Positions 36,486 to 44,829 of a stretch of DNA of 64,000 nucleotides are shown here, piece by piece. Origin of the DNA: Alphaproteobacteria bacterium. GTDB taxonomy: Bacteria > Pseudomonadota > Alphaproteobacteria > Geminicoccales > Geminicoccaceae. The stretch spans positions 97,938 to 161,937 of the forward strand of contig JALSIM010000026.1 in assembly GCA_026990035.1 (NCBI GenBank), written 5' to 3'. The notes beneath the pieces were generated by a model, which did no database searches, was not told the origin of the DNA, and was given only the letters and a program-made list of their open reading frames with translations. Position numbers and translations under genes: made by a program. The first letter of the stretch is position 1, and each line of letters begins with the position of its first letter.

Positions 36486-37309
36486 GCACGCACACGATCG
36501 GGATCGCGACGGCCGGGCGGCCGCGGCGGGACCCGGAGCCGGCGGCGAGGCAGCCGGTGAGCGAACCCCTCTTCGAGCTGCGCGGCGTGGGCAAGACCTT
36601 CGGCAGCGGAACGGTGGCCCTGGAAGGGCTCGACTTCGCGGTCGGCAGGCACGCCTTCGTGAGCCTGCTCGGCCCCTCGGGCTGCGGCAAGAGTACCGTC
36701 CTGCGCCTGATCGCCGGCCTCCTGCGACCCAGCCGCGGTCGGCTGATCTGGCATCGCCGGATCGCCCGGGGCGATATCGGCTTCGTCTTCCAGGAACCGA
36801 CCCTGATGCCCTGGGCCAGCGTGTTCGACAACGTCCGCCTGCCGCTCAAGCTCCAGGGCCGGCCGCGCCGCGAAGTGCGCGAGGAGGTCGAACGGGCGCT
36901 TTCCATGGTCGGCCTCGAGGATTTCGCCGGTGCCTATCCGCGCGAACTCTCGGGGGGCATGAAGATGCGGGTCTCCATCGCCCGGGCGCTGGTCACCCGC
37001 CCCGAGCTCCTGCTGATGGACGAGCCTTTCGCGGCACTGGACGAGATCACCCGTTTCAAGCTCAACAACGAGCTCCTGAACCTCTGGGCCCGCGAGAGCT
37101 GGACGGTGGTGTTCGTCACCCACAGCGTCTACGAGAGCGTCTACCTTTCCGAGCGGATCCTGGTGATGGCGAGCCGCCCCGGCCGGATCACCGGCGAGAT
37201 CCCGATCGAGGTCCCCTATCCGCGCGACGAGGCGTTCCGCCTTTCGTCCCGCTACACCGCCGCCTGCCGCCGGGTCTCGGACGAGCTCCGGCGGGCGATG
37301 GGAGAATGA
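36482..37309 (+). CDS. ABC importer ATPase of the NMT1/THI5-type system
   Basis: This 275-residue ATPase has Walker A GPSGCGKS, Q-loop VFQEPTLMPWASV, signature LSGGMKMR and Walker B LLLMDEPFAALD. It resembles nitrate/sulfonate/pyrimidine-type ATPases. The GTG at 36482 overlaps the binding protein stop (GTGA); a GTG at 36557 (MSEPLFEL) would remove a 25-residue Pro/Arg-rich extension and give the usual length. It energises the permease that follows. Confidence 0.9.
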   Translation: MSTHTIGIATAGRPRRDPEPAARQPVSEPLFELRGVGKTFGSGTVALEGLDFAVGRHAFVSLLGPSGCGKSTVLRLIAGLLRPSRGRLIWHRRIARGDIGFVFQEPTLMPWASVFDNVRLPLKLQGRPRREVREEVERALSMVGLEDFAGAYPRELSGGMKMRVSIARALVTRPELLLMDEPFAALDEITRFKLNNELLNLWARESWTVVFVTHSVYESVYLSERILVMASRPGRITGEIPIEVPYPRDEAFRLSSRYTAACRRVSDELRRAMGE

Positions 37310-37312
37310 AGG

Positions 37313-38158
37313 ATGGCCGTCGCCTTCGACAGCGAAAACCCGGACCTGCCGCCGGCGGGCCCGCCCGCCGGCCGGGCCGAACTGCTGGTCCGGATCTTCG
37401 GGCCGCTCCTGCTCCTGGGATCGATCGTCGGCGGCTGGGAGTTCCTGGTGCGGATCAACGAGATCCCGCCCTACATCCTGCCCGGCCCCGGGCTGGTCGT
37501 GGAGAGCCTCCTCGACAACTGGCACTCCCTCTATCCCTCGCTGCTGGTGACCCTGCGAATCACCTTCCTCGCCCTCGCCGTGGCCGTCGTCGGGGGTGTG
37601 GGGCTCGCGATCCTGTTCTCGCTTTCCCGCTGGGTCGAACTCAGCCTGTTCCCGCTGGCGGTGGTGCTCCAGGTGACGCCGGTGGTGGCCATCGCCCCGC
37701 TCATTCTCATCTACGTCGACAACATCACCCTGGCGCTCCTGATCTGTGCCTGGATCGTCGCCTTCTTCCCGATCCTGTCCAACACCAGCATGGGACTCGC
37801 CAGCGCCGACCACAATCTGCGTGATCTGTTCGAGCTCTACGGTGCCAGCCGCTGGCAGCAGCTTCTCCATCTGCGGCTGCCCTCGGCCCTGCCCTATTTC
37901 CTGGGCGGACTCCGGATCGCCGGCGGGCTGGCCCTGATCGGGGCGATCGTGGCCGAGTTCGCGGCCGGTACCGGTGGAACCGGATCCGGCCTCGCCTTCC
38001 GCATCCTTGAGGCGGGCTGGCGCCTCGAGATCCCCCGCATGTTCGCCGCCCTGCTGCTGATCTCCTTCGCCGGGATCCTCATCTTCCTCGCCTTCACCGC
38101 GCTGCAGCATCTGCTGCTCAGGCGCTGGCACGCCAGCGCCGCCAGCCGCGAAAGGTGA
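37313..38158 (+). CDS. ABC importer permease of the NMT1/THI5-type system
   Basis: This 281-residue permease begins with a Pro-rich cytoplasmic tail and has six membrane segments. The EAA-like loop LRDLFELYGASRWQQLLHLRLPSALPY is clear. It starts three bases after the ATPase stop and ends inside the start of the MFS gene (GTGA overlap), so importer and exporter genes are coupled. Confidence 0.9.
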   Translation: MAVAFDSENPDLPPAGPPAGRAELLVRIFGPLLLLGSIVGGWEFLVRINEIPPYILPGPGLVVESLLDNWHSLYPSLLVTLRITFLALAVAVVGGVGLAILFSLSRWVELSLFPLAVVLQVTPVVAIAPLILIYVDNITLALLICAWIVAFFPILSNTSMGLASADHNLRDLFELYGASRWQQLLHLRLPSALPYFLGGLRIAGGLALIGAIVAEFAAGTGGTGSGLAFRILEAGWRLEIPRMFAALLLISFAGILIFLAFTALQHLLLRRWHASAASRER

Positions 38159-39378
38159 AACGGGCGGTCCCGCCTCCCCGCGATCCGGCGCCCGCCGCGG
38201 GACCGACCCCGGTCGGCGGTGGCCTGCTGCTGTTGCTGGTGGTGCTCACCGCCCTCGGGCCCACGGCGATGCAGATCTTCATCCCCGCCCTGCCGGCGGT
38301 CCGCGACGCCTTCGCCAGCAGCACCGCCGTCGTCCAGCTCACCTTCAGCCTGTCGACCCTGGCGATGGCGGCGAGCACCCTCGTCGCCGGCTCCCTCGCC
38401 GACCGCTTCGGCCGGCGGCCGGTGATCATCGGCGGGCTCGGACTGTTCCTCGCCGGCACCGCGATCGCCTTCGCCGCCGGCTCGATCCCCGAGCTCGTGG
38501 CGGGGCGTACCCTCCAGGCGGCCGGCGGAGCCACCGGGTTCGTCCTGACCCGGACCATCGTCCGCGATCTGTTCGGACGCGAGGATACCGCCCGCATCAT
38601 CGCCTACCTGACCATGGGCATGGTGGTGGCGCCGATGTTCGCGCCGGCCCTGGGCGGCCTGCTGACCGACCTCTACGGCTGGCGCAGCGTGTTCGCGATC
38701 GGTGGTGGGGCGGGTGTCCTCGTCCTGCTGAGCGTCCTGTGGCGTCTTCCGGAGACCCACCGCTTCGATCGGGGCGTCGAGGAACCGTGGACCCTCCTCG
38801 CGAGCATGGGCCGCCTGCTGCGCATCCGGGCCTTCCAGGGATACGCGCTGACGGGCGCCTTCTCGATGTCGCTGTTCTTCTCCTTCCTCGGCGGAGCGCC
38901 CTTCGTCACCGTCGAGGTCCTGGGGCGCCCGGCGAGCGAATACGGCCTCGTCTTCATCCTCGTTTCGGTGGCCTTCATCCTCGGCAACTTCCTCGCCGCC
39001 CGCCTGTCCGCCCGGATCGGCCTGGACCGCATGATCCGCATCGGCAGCGCCCTCGTCCTGCTGTTCGCGGCGGTTTCCCTGCCGCTGATGGCGTATGCCG
39101 GCTGGAACCTCGCGACCCTGTTCGCGCCGATGGCGGCGATCGCCTTCGCCCAGGGAACCGCTTTGCCCAACGTCCAGGCCGGTGCCGTCAGCGTCGATCC
39201 GCGGGCCGCCGGGGCCGCCTCCGGCCTCGCCAGCTTCCTCCAGATGATGATGGCGGCGGTGGCGGTGCAGATCGTCGGCAGCATCCAGAACGGCACCCCC
39301 TATCCGACCCTGCTCGCCATGCTGGTCTGCGCCATCGGCATGATGGCGGCGAGCCTGTGGACCCGGCGCGGCGGCTGA
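38155..39378 (+). CDS. Bcr/CflA family MFS drug exporter
   Basis: This 407-residue protein has 12 predicted membrane helices. The Bcr/CflA subfamily is shown by MQIFIPALPAVRDAFASS in helix 1, GSLADRFGRRP in the loop after helix 2, and RTIVRDLFGREDTARI after helix 4. Proton-driven efflux of drugs or metabolites is the family role. The GTG start overlaps the upstream permease stop, placing an exporter in the importer operon; it may export an analogue or excess of the imported compound. Confidence 0.9.
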   Translation: MKRAVPPPRDPAPAAGPTPVGGGLLLLLVVLTALGPTAMQIFIPALPAVRDAFASSTAVVQLTFSLSTLAMAASTLVAGSLADRFGRRPVIIGGLGLFLAGTAIAFAAGSIPELVAGRTLQAAGGATGFVLTRTIVRDLFGREDTARIIAYLTMGMVVAPMFAPALGGLLTDLYGWRSVFAIGGGAGVLVLLSVLWRLPETHRFDRGVEEPWTLLASMGRLLRIRAFQGYALTGAFSMSLFFSFLGGAPFVTVEVLGRPASEYGLVFILVSVAFILGNFLAARLSARIGLDRMIRIGSALVLLFAAVSLPLMAYAGWNLATLFAPMAAIAFAQGTALPNVQAGAVSVDPRAAGAASGLASFLQMMMAAVAVQIVGSIQNGTPYPTLLAMLVCAIGMMAASLWTRRGG

Positions 39379-39550
39379 TCCGGCGGGTGCCCGGATGCGA
39401 GGATGTGCGAAAAGTCGTTGCGAAAACGCGCACCGCCGCCCATTGGTAATCTTCGGGTAACGGATTTCGGATATCGAGGGAACGCACGGGCGAAGCGGAG
39501 GGGAATTTCATGGGCGGATCGCGGCTCCGTCATCGGGAGATCGGCCACCG

Positions 39551-40459
39551 ATGCCGCTGATGGCCACCGCCGGGGCGCTGGCCTTGGGGCTCGGCGCCTA
39601 TTCCCTGGCCGTCGAGCCGCGACGCCTGCTGCTCCGCCGCCATCGCATTCCCTGGAGCCCCTGGGGTTTTCCGGGCGCGCACCTGCGCATCGCCGTGCTT
39701 TCCGACATCCATGCCGCCTGGCCGCACATGACACCGCGGCGCATCGCCCGCATCGTGCGCCGCCTGCTCGCCCTCGAACCCGATCTCGTTCTGCTGCCGG
39801 GCGATTTCGCCTGCACCGAGACCCTGGGCGTGCGGCCGGTGGCGATCGAAGCGGCGGTGGCGCCGCTGCGCCCGCTGGCCCGCAACGGGCGGGCCTTCGC
39901 GGTGCTCGGCAACCACGACTGGGACTACGGCGGCGAGCGGGTGGCCCGGGCCCTCGAAACAGTCGGCATCCGGGTCCTCCGCAACGAATCGGCGGCCGTC
40001 TTCCTGGGTGGCCGGCCGCTTTGGCTCGCCGGTGTCGACGATCCGGTGACCGACCGGCACGATCTCGAGGCCGCTCTCGCCGAGCTTCCGGAGGAGGAAC
40101 CGGCGATCCTCCTCAGTCACCTGCCCGATGTGCATCGCGAGGCGCCGGCGGCGGTACGCCTGGTGGTCGCCGGTCACACCCACGGCGGTCAGGTCTGCGT
40201 GCCGGGCTTCGGCCCCATCGTCACGCTGAGCCGGCTGCCGCGCCGCCAGGCGCACGGTCTCCACGAGCTCTCCGGCCGGCGGCTGTTCGTCACCGCCGGC
40301 GTCGGCACCACCGGCCTGCCGATCCGCTTCGCCCGGCCGCCGGAGATCGGTCTGCTGGAGCTGGTCCCGGCCACCGGCGACGATCCCGCCCGCCGCCACC
40401 TCGAGGTCCCGGCCGAGGCGGCATCGCCGGCCGGAGGGGACCGGCTCGCGAAGGTCTGA
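39551..40459 (+). CDS. Metallophosphoesterase, YkuE-like
   Basis: This 302-residue protein has one N-terminal hydrophobic segment and the calcineurin-like motif set: DIH (VLSDIHAAW), GDF, GNHDW, and GHTHGG, which bind two metals. YkuE-type members are cell-wall- or membrane-associated phosphodiesterases that may act on UDP-sugars or lipids such as UDP-diacylglucosamine. The ATG at 39551 has GGAGATCGG ahead. The upstream region 39446-39460 has a degenerate GTAA-N7-GTAA site. Confidence 0.88.
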   Translation: MPLMATAGALALGLGAYSLAVEPRRLLLRRHRIPWSPWGFPGAHLRIAVLSDIHAAWPHMTPRRIARIVRRLLALEPDLVLLPGDFACTETLGVRPVAIEAAVAPLRPLARNGRAFAVLGNHDWDYGGERVARALETVGIRVLRNESAAVFLGGRPLWLAGVDDPVTDRHDLEAALAELPEEEPAILLSHLPDVHREAPAAVRLVVAGHTHGGQVCVPGFGPIVTLSRLPRRQAHGLHELSGRRLFVTAGVGTTGLPIRFARPPEIGLLELVPATGDDPARRHLEVPAEAASPAGGDRLAKV

Positions 40460-40480
40460 TCCGCGACCGGGCCGGCCCCT

Positions 40481-42532
40481 TCAGCCGACCGCGACCAGCA
40501 GATTGCCGAGTCGATCGACCTCTACCCTGTCGCCCGGTTCGATGACGATGGTGGTATCGAGCTGCCGCAGCAGCGCCGGTCCCTCGAAACGGCTTTCGAG
40601 GGGCAGGCGGTCGCGGGCGTAGACCGGGGTCGCGAGCCAGCCCTGCGGGAACCACACCCTCCGTTCCTCCTCGATCGCCTCCTCCGGCTTCGCCGCCCGC
40701 TCGCTGCCGGCGGCGAGCAGCCCCAGATCGACCGCCGCCCGCCGGCCGATCACGCTGGTCTTGAGGTTGACGAGCAGCGCCCCGAGTTCCGGCAGGGCGA
40801 TGCCGAAACGGTCGAAATAGACGCGCTCGAATGCCGCCCGCAGGCTGTCGCGATCGAGCCGCGCCCGATCCAGCGGCACGTTCAGCAGATGGGTCTGGCC
40901 GCGGAACTGCATGTCGGCCGAAAACAGCGCCGTGACCTCCTCGACCGGCGCCCGCTCGCGCTCGAGGAGCCGCCGCCCTTCCTCGAACTGGCGGTCGAGG
41001 ATGGCGGCGAGATCGGCCGCCTCCACCTCCTCCAGCGGCCGATTGAGGGTCCGCACGTAGTCCTGCCGGAGATCGGCCACGGCGCAGCCGATGGCGTTGG
41101 TGATTCCGGGTCGGGCCGGGATCAGCACCCGGGGAATGGCCAGCTCGCGGGCGAGCGCGGTGGCGTGCAGCGGCCCCGCCCCACCGAAGGCGAACAACGC
41201 ATAATCGCGGGGATCGTGACCGCGGGCCAGGGACACCATGCGGATCGCACCGGCCATCCGGTCGTTGGCGATGCGCAGGATGGCGGCGGCGGTCGCGGTG
41301 GCGTCGAGACCGAGATGACGGCCGATGCGCTCGACCATCACCCTTTCCACCTCCTCGCGGCCGATCCGTCGCCCGGTCTCCAGCAGGCGGGCGGGATCGA
41401 GCCGGCCGAGCACCAGATTGGCATCGGTGATGGTCGGCTCGCTGCCGCCCCGGCCGTAGCAGACGGGACCGGGATCGGCGCCGGCGCTGCGCGGCCCGAC
41501 CCGGAGCATCCGGCTCTCGTCGAGCCAGGCGATGGAGCCGCCGCCGGCACCGATGGTGTGGACGTCCACCATCGGCACGTGCAGCGGCATGGCGTATTCG
41601 ATCTCCAGCTCGTCGCTGACCGCCGGCACGCCGCCCCGCACCAGCGCCACGTCGGTACTGGTGCCACCCATGTCGTAGGTGATCAGGTTCGGGTAGCCGG
41701 CCGCCGCCCCGGTGCGGGCGGCGGCGATCACCCCGGAGGCCGGTCCCGACATCACCGTACGTGCCGCCTGACCGCTGGCGAGAGCCGCGGCGACGGTACC
41801 GCCGTTGCCCTGCATGACCAGCAGCCGGGCGGTGAAGCCACGGCCGCGCAGCTCCTCTTCCAGCCGCTCGAGGTAGCGGTGCAGGACCGGTTGCACACAG
41901 GCGTTGACCGCCGCCGTCGTACCCCGCTCGAACTCGCGGTATTCGGACAGCACCCGGTGGCCGAGGGTGATGTAAGGATTGGGCCAGATCTCCTCGAGAA
42001 TCTCGCCGGCCCTGAGCTCGTGGGCGGGATTGGCGTAGGCGTGCAGGAAATGGACGACCACCGCCTCGCAGCCGCGATCGAGCAGGGTCCGGGCGGCCGC
42101 CCGCACCGCCTGCTCGTCGAGGGGCACCAGCACCTCGCCGCGCCAGTCCATCCGCTCCTCCACCTCCAGGCGGAGTTCCCTGGGGATCAGCGGTTCGAAC
42201 ACCCCGTACATGCCGTAGGGCCGGGGGCGTGTGCGACGTCCGAGTTCCAGCACGTCGCGGAAGCCGCGGGTGGTGATCAGGCCGGTGCGGGCGATCCGCC
42301 GCTCGAGAATGGCGTTGGTGGTCGTGGTGGTGCCGTGGACGACGAGATCGATGGCGCCGAAATCGACGCCCGCCCGCTCGATCGCCCGGATGACACCGAT
42401 CGCCTGGTTGTCGGGAGTGGTCGGAACCTTGGCGATGGCCACCGGCCGCGCCGGATCGGCCGGCCGCAGCATGACCAGATCGGTGAAGGTTCCGCCGACA
42501 TCGACCCCGAGGATGGTGCCGGATCGCTTCAT
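40481..42532 (-). CDS. hyuA: Hydantoinase/oxoprolinase subunit A (N-methylhydantoinase A)
   Basis: This 683-residue protein has the actin-fold phosphate loop GVDVGGTFTDLVML at residues 8-21, GTTTTTNAI, TYDMGGTSTDVALV and AFGGAGPLHA, all typical of the HyuA/oxoprolinase ATPase half. It activates the ring carbonyl with ATP. Its usual partner HyuB is at 31.5-33.3 kb on the plus strand, so the two are separated and inverted. It is divergent from an SDR gene with 147 bases between starts. Confidence 0.92.
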   Translation of the reverse strand: MKRSGTILGVDVGGTFTDLVMLRPADPARPVAIAKVPTTPDNQAIGVIRAIERAGVDFGAIDLVVHGTTTTTNAILERRIARTGLITTRGFRDVLELGRRTRPRPYGMYGVFEPLIPRELRLEVEERMDWRGEVLVPLDEQAVRAAARTLLDRGCEAVVVHFLHAYANPAHELRAGEILEEIWPNPYITLGHRVLSEYREFERGTTAAVNACVQPVLHRYLERLEEELRGRGFTARLLVMQGNGGTVAAALASGQAARTVMSGPASGVIAAARTGAAAGYPNLITYDMGGTSTDVALVRGGVPAVSDELEIEYAMPLHVPMVDVHTIGAGGGSIAWLDESRMLRVGPRSAGADPGPVCYGRGGSEPTITDANLVLGRLDPARLLETGRRIGREEVERVMVERIGRHLGLDATATAAAILRIANDRMAGAIRMVSLARGHDPRDYALFAFGGAGPLHATALARELAIPRVLIPARPGITNAIGCAVADLRQDYVRTLNRPLEEVEAADLAAILDRQFEEGRRLLERERAPVEEVTALFSADMQFRGQTHLLNVPLDRARLDRDSLRAAFERVYFDRFGIALPELGALLVNLKTSVIGRRAAVDLGLLAAGSERAAKPEEAIEEERRVWFPQGWLATPVYARDRLPLESRFEGPALLRQLDTTIVIEPGDRVEVDRLGNLLVAVG

Positions 42533-42679
42533 GCCGTCCCCCGCTCCGTTCGCCGGCAAATGAGCCGAAAGACGGGTCCCGCGCAAGTGGCCGCTGCCCC
42601 GGTGACCGGCGGCGGCGGCCCGTGCTAAGAGCGGTCGTCGCGTGAACCCGCCGGAGAGAGGAGGGACAGGGGAGAGGAG

Positions 42680-43456
42680 ATGCAGCGGTTTCTCAACAAG
42701 GTCGCCATCGTCACCGGGGCCGGGCGGGGAATCGGTCGGGCCTGTGCCCGGGCGTTCGCCGCGGAAGGGGCCTGCGTGGTGATCGCCGATGTCGATGCGG
42801 AGGCGGGCCGCGGGGCGGTCGAGGAAATCCTGGCGAGCGGCGGCCGTGCCCATTTCGTGGTCACCGATGTCGGCGATGCGAGGCAGGTGGGGGCGATGGT
42901 CGATGCCACCCTCGAATGGGGCGGCCGGCTGGACGTGCTCGTCAACAACGCCGCGATCATCCGCAAGAGCGACTTTCTCGATCTCGGCGAGGAGGATTTC
43001 GATGCCGTGCTGCGGGTCAATCTCAAGGGGCCGATGCTCTGCACCCAGGCGGCGGCGAGGGTGATGGCCGCCCGCGGCGGCGGGGCCATCGTCAACATGT
43101 CCTCGGTCAACGGGATCATGGCGATCCCCGACCAGGTGCCCTATAACGTCGCCAAGGGCGGTATCAACCAGCTCACCCGGGCCACCGCGCTGGCCCTCGC
43201 GGACAAGAACATCCGCGTCAATGCGGTGGCCCCGGGCTCGATCCTCACCGAGCTCCTGACGACGGTGATGGAGGACGAGGCGGCCCGCCGCACCATCCTC
43301 TCCCGCACGCCCATGGGACGTTGCGGCACGCCGGAGGAGGTGGCCCGTCTCGTTCTCTTCCTGGCGAGCGAGGAGGCGAGCTACATGACCGGTCAGATCG
43401 TCTACATCGACGGCGGCCGGCTGGCCCTGAACTACACCGTGCCGGTCCGGGACTGA
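42680..43456 (+). CDS. Short-chain dehydrogenase/reductase (SDR)
   Basis: This 258-residue classical SDR has TGAGRGIG at residues 12-19, NNAAI, and the catalytic Tyr155 and Lys159 (YNVAKGG) with the preceding SSVNG serine. The VVIADVDAEAG segment after strand 2 has Asp, which usually favours NAD+. It resembles glucose/3-oxoacyl reductase-type SDRs. GGGGAGAGGAG is a strong ribosome site. It stands opposite hyuA and upstream of trcR; its substrate is unknown. Confidence 0.9.
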   Translation: MQRFLNKVAIVTGAGRGIGRACARAFAAEGACVVIADVDAEAGRGAVEEILASGGRAHFVVTDVGDARQVGAMVDATLEWGGRLDVLVNNAAIIRKSDFLDLGEEDFDAVLRVNLKGPMLCTQAAARVMAARGGGAIVNMSSVNGIMAIPDQVPYNVAKGGINQLTRATALALADKNIRVNAVAPGSILTELLTTVMEDEAARRTILSRTPMGRCGTPEEVARLVLFLASEEASYMTGQIVYIDGGRLALNYTVPVRD

Positions 43457-43569
43457 GCCAACCGGCAGTTGCAATTGCGGAACTTCCGCGCCATCTCATG
43501 GCGTGGCGCCCTTCGGAACGCGAGCGCGCTCGGTGGATCGGCGGGCACCACGAGAGGAGACGAGCACAT

Positions 43570-44136
43570 ATGTCGAAACCCCTCATGCCGAAAGCCACCG
43601 CGGTCTGGCTGGTGGACAATACGAGCCTGACTTTCGAACAGATCGCCGATTTTTGCGGCCTGCACCCCCTCGAGGTCAAAGCCATCGCCGACGGCGAGGT
43701 CGCGACCGGGATCCGTGGCCTAGATCCGATCGGTGCCGGGATCCTCACCCGCGAGGAGATCGAGCGCTGCCAGAAGGATCCCGGGGCACGGCTGCGGATG
43801 GCCAAATCGGTGGCCGACGAGATCAAGCTGCCGAAACGCAAGGAGCCGCGCTACACGCCGCTTTCCAAACGTCAGGACCGGCCCGACGCCATCGCCTGGC
43901 TGCTCCGTCATCATCCCGAGCTGAGCGACCAGCAGATCTGCCGGCTGCTGGGGACGACCAAGAACACCGTGCAGGCGGTACGGGACCGGACCCACTGGAA
44001 GAGCGCCGAGATCCGTCCCCGCGACCCGGTGCTGCTCGGTCTCTGTTCCCAGACCGAACTCGACGAGGCGGTGGCCCGGGCACGGGCCGAACAGGAAAAG
44101 AAGACCGCCGCGGACGAAGCCCAGCCGCAGGAGTGA
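43570..44136 (+). CDS. trcR: Cell cycle transcriptional regulator TrcR (DUF1013)
   Basis: This 188-residue protein matches DUF1013/TrcR of alphaproteobacteria: MPKATAVWLVDNTSLTFEQIADFCGLHPLEVKAIADGE at the start, and a second helix-turn-helix-like half HHPELSDQQICRLLGTTKNTVQAVRDRTHW. The two HTH-like halves support sequence-specific DNA binding. The family acts in cell cycle control. GAGAGGAG precedes the ATG. It lies just before a gene with a perfect CtrA box, and its own promoter region has a short palindrome GCAATTGC. Confidence 0.9.
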   Translation: MSKPLMPKATAVWLVDNTSLTFEQIADFCGLHPLEVKAIADGEVATGIRGLDPIGAGILTREEIERCQKDPGARLRMAKSVADEIKLPKRKEPRYTPLSKRQDRPDAIAWLLRHHPELSDQQICRLLGTTKNTVQAVRDRTHWKSAEIRPRDPVLLGLCSQTELDEAVARARAEQEKKTAADEAQPQE

Positions 44137-44172
44137 GGCGCGCGACCCGTCGGCGAGCCCCGCCGCCGCGGG

Positions 44173-44712
44173 TCAGCGCCAGTCGGCCCGATCGTTACCG
44201 GCAAGTTCGACGAGCTGACGCTCGCGCCAGAAGCGGGGCGAGAGCAGGCGCCGATCCCGCTCGATGAGATCGGCGATCTCCCGCAGGCGTGCCGCCGCCA
44301 CCGCGGGCAGCGTCCCCGGGCGGATGGTGACCCGGAGATCGGCGGAGGGTGCCAGCTCGTGCTGCAGCTCGGCACGTGGCAACGGCTCCGCCGCCTGCCG
44401 TTCGTGACCTTCGAAGGCGATGACCGGCGCCGGCGGCCGGCTGGCGTAATCGGCCAGCAGCGATTCGCGGCTCGGCAGAGGCGGCGATCGCCGGAGAAGC
44501 GCCTCGGAAAGCCGCTGGCGCACGTCGCGCGGCAGATGGTTGAACAGGCGTCGCGCGTGTCGCAGGCGCTGGAGACTGGAGGATCGCAGGGCCGCCCGGA
44601 TGGCATGATGGAGCAGGCAGCTCTCCCCCAGTTCCGATGCCACGACCGGAGCCAGGTCCTCGAGAAACAGCGTCAGTCCGCGGCGCTCCCCCGGATATCG
44701 TTCTTCGGTCAT
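44173..44712 (-). CDS. Conserved hypothetical protein, predicted CtrA target
   Basis: I do not recognise this 179-residue mostly helical protein. It opens TEERYPGERRGLTLFLEDLAPVVASELGE and contains the segment HARRLFNHLPRDVRQRLSEAL, with no membrane helix and no clear motif. Its ATG is 22 bases downstream of a perfect TTAA-N7-TTAA box on the same strand, so CtrA control, positive or negative, is likely. It is convergent with trcR. A role in the cell cycle or motility is an inference from these neighbours. Confidence 0.7.
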   Translation of the reverse strand: MTEERYPGERRGLTLFLEDLAPVVASELGESCLLHHAIRAALRSSSLQRLRHARRLFNHLPRDVRQRLSEALLRRSPPLPSRESLLADYASRPPAPVIAFEGHERQAAEPLPRAELQHELAPSADLRVTIRPGTLPAVAAARLREIADLIERDRRLLSPRFWRERQLVELAGNDRADWR

Positions 44713-44733
44713 CGTTCCGTCCCGATCCGTTTG

Positions 44734-44748
44734 TTAACAGGATCTTAA
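44734..44748. promoter_or_regulatory. Candidate CtrA-binding box
   Basis: The bases TTAACAGGATCTTAA match TTAA-N7-TTAA exactly. The box lies 22-36 bases upstream of the ATG of the minus-strand gene at 44173-44712 and beyond the end of the M20 hydrolase gene. It probably overlaps or abuts the promoter of the small gene. This is one of two perfect boxes in the window. Confidence 0.75.
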
Positions 44749-44829
44749 CGGAACGGGCGCCGGCGGCAACAGCCGATGATCCCGGGGCGGCACCCTATGA
44801 GGCGGGTTTCGTACCCTCGCCTCCCGCCC

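Noticed and set aside
39446..39460. A CtrA box before the metallophosphoesterase
   Set aside because: GTAA-N7-GTAA has a mismatch in each half. It is noted as degenerate but not listed as a feature.
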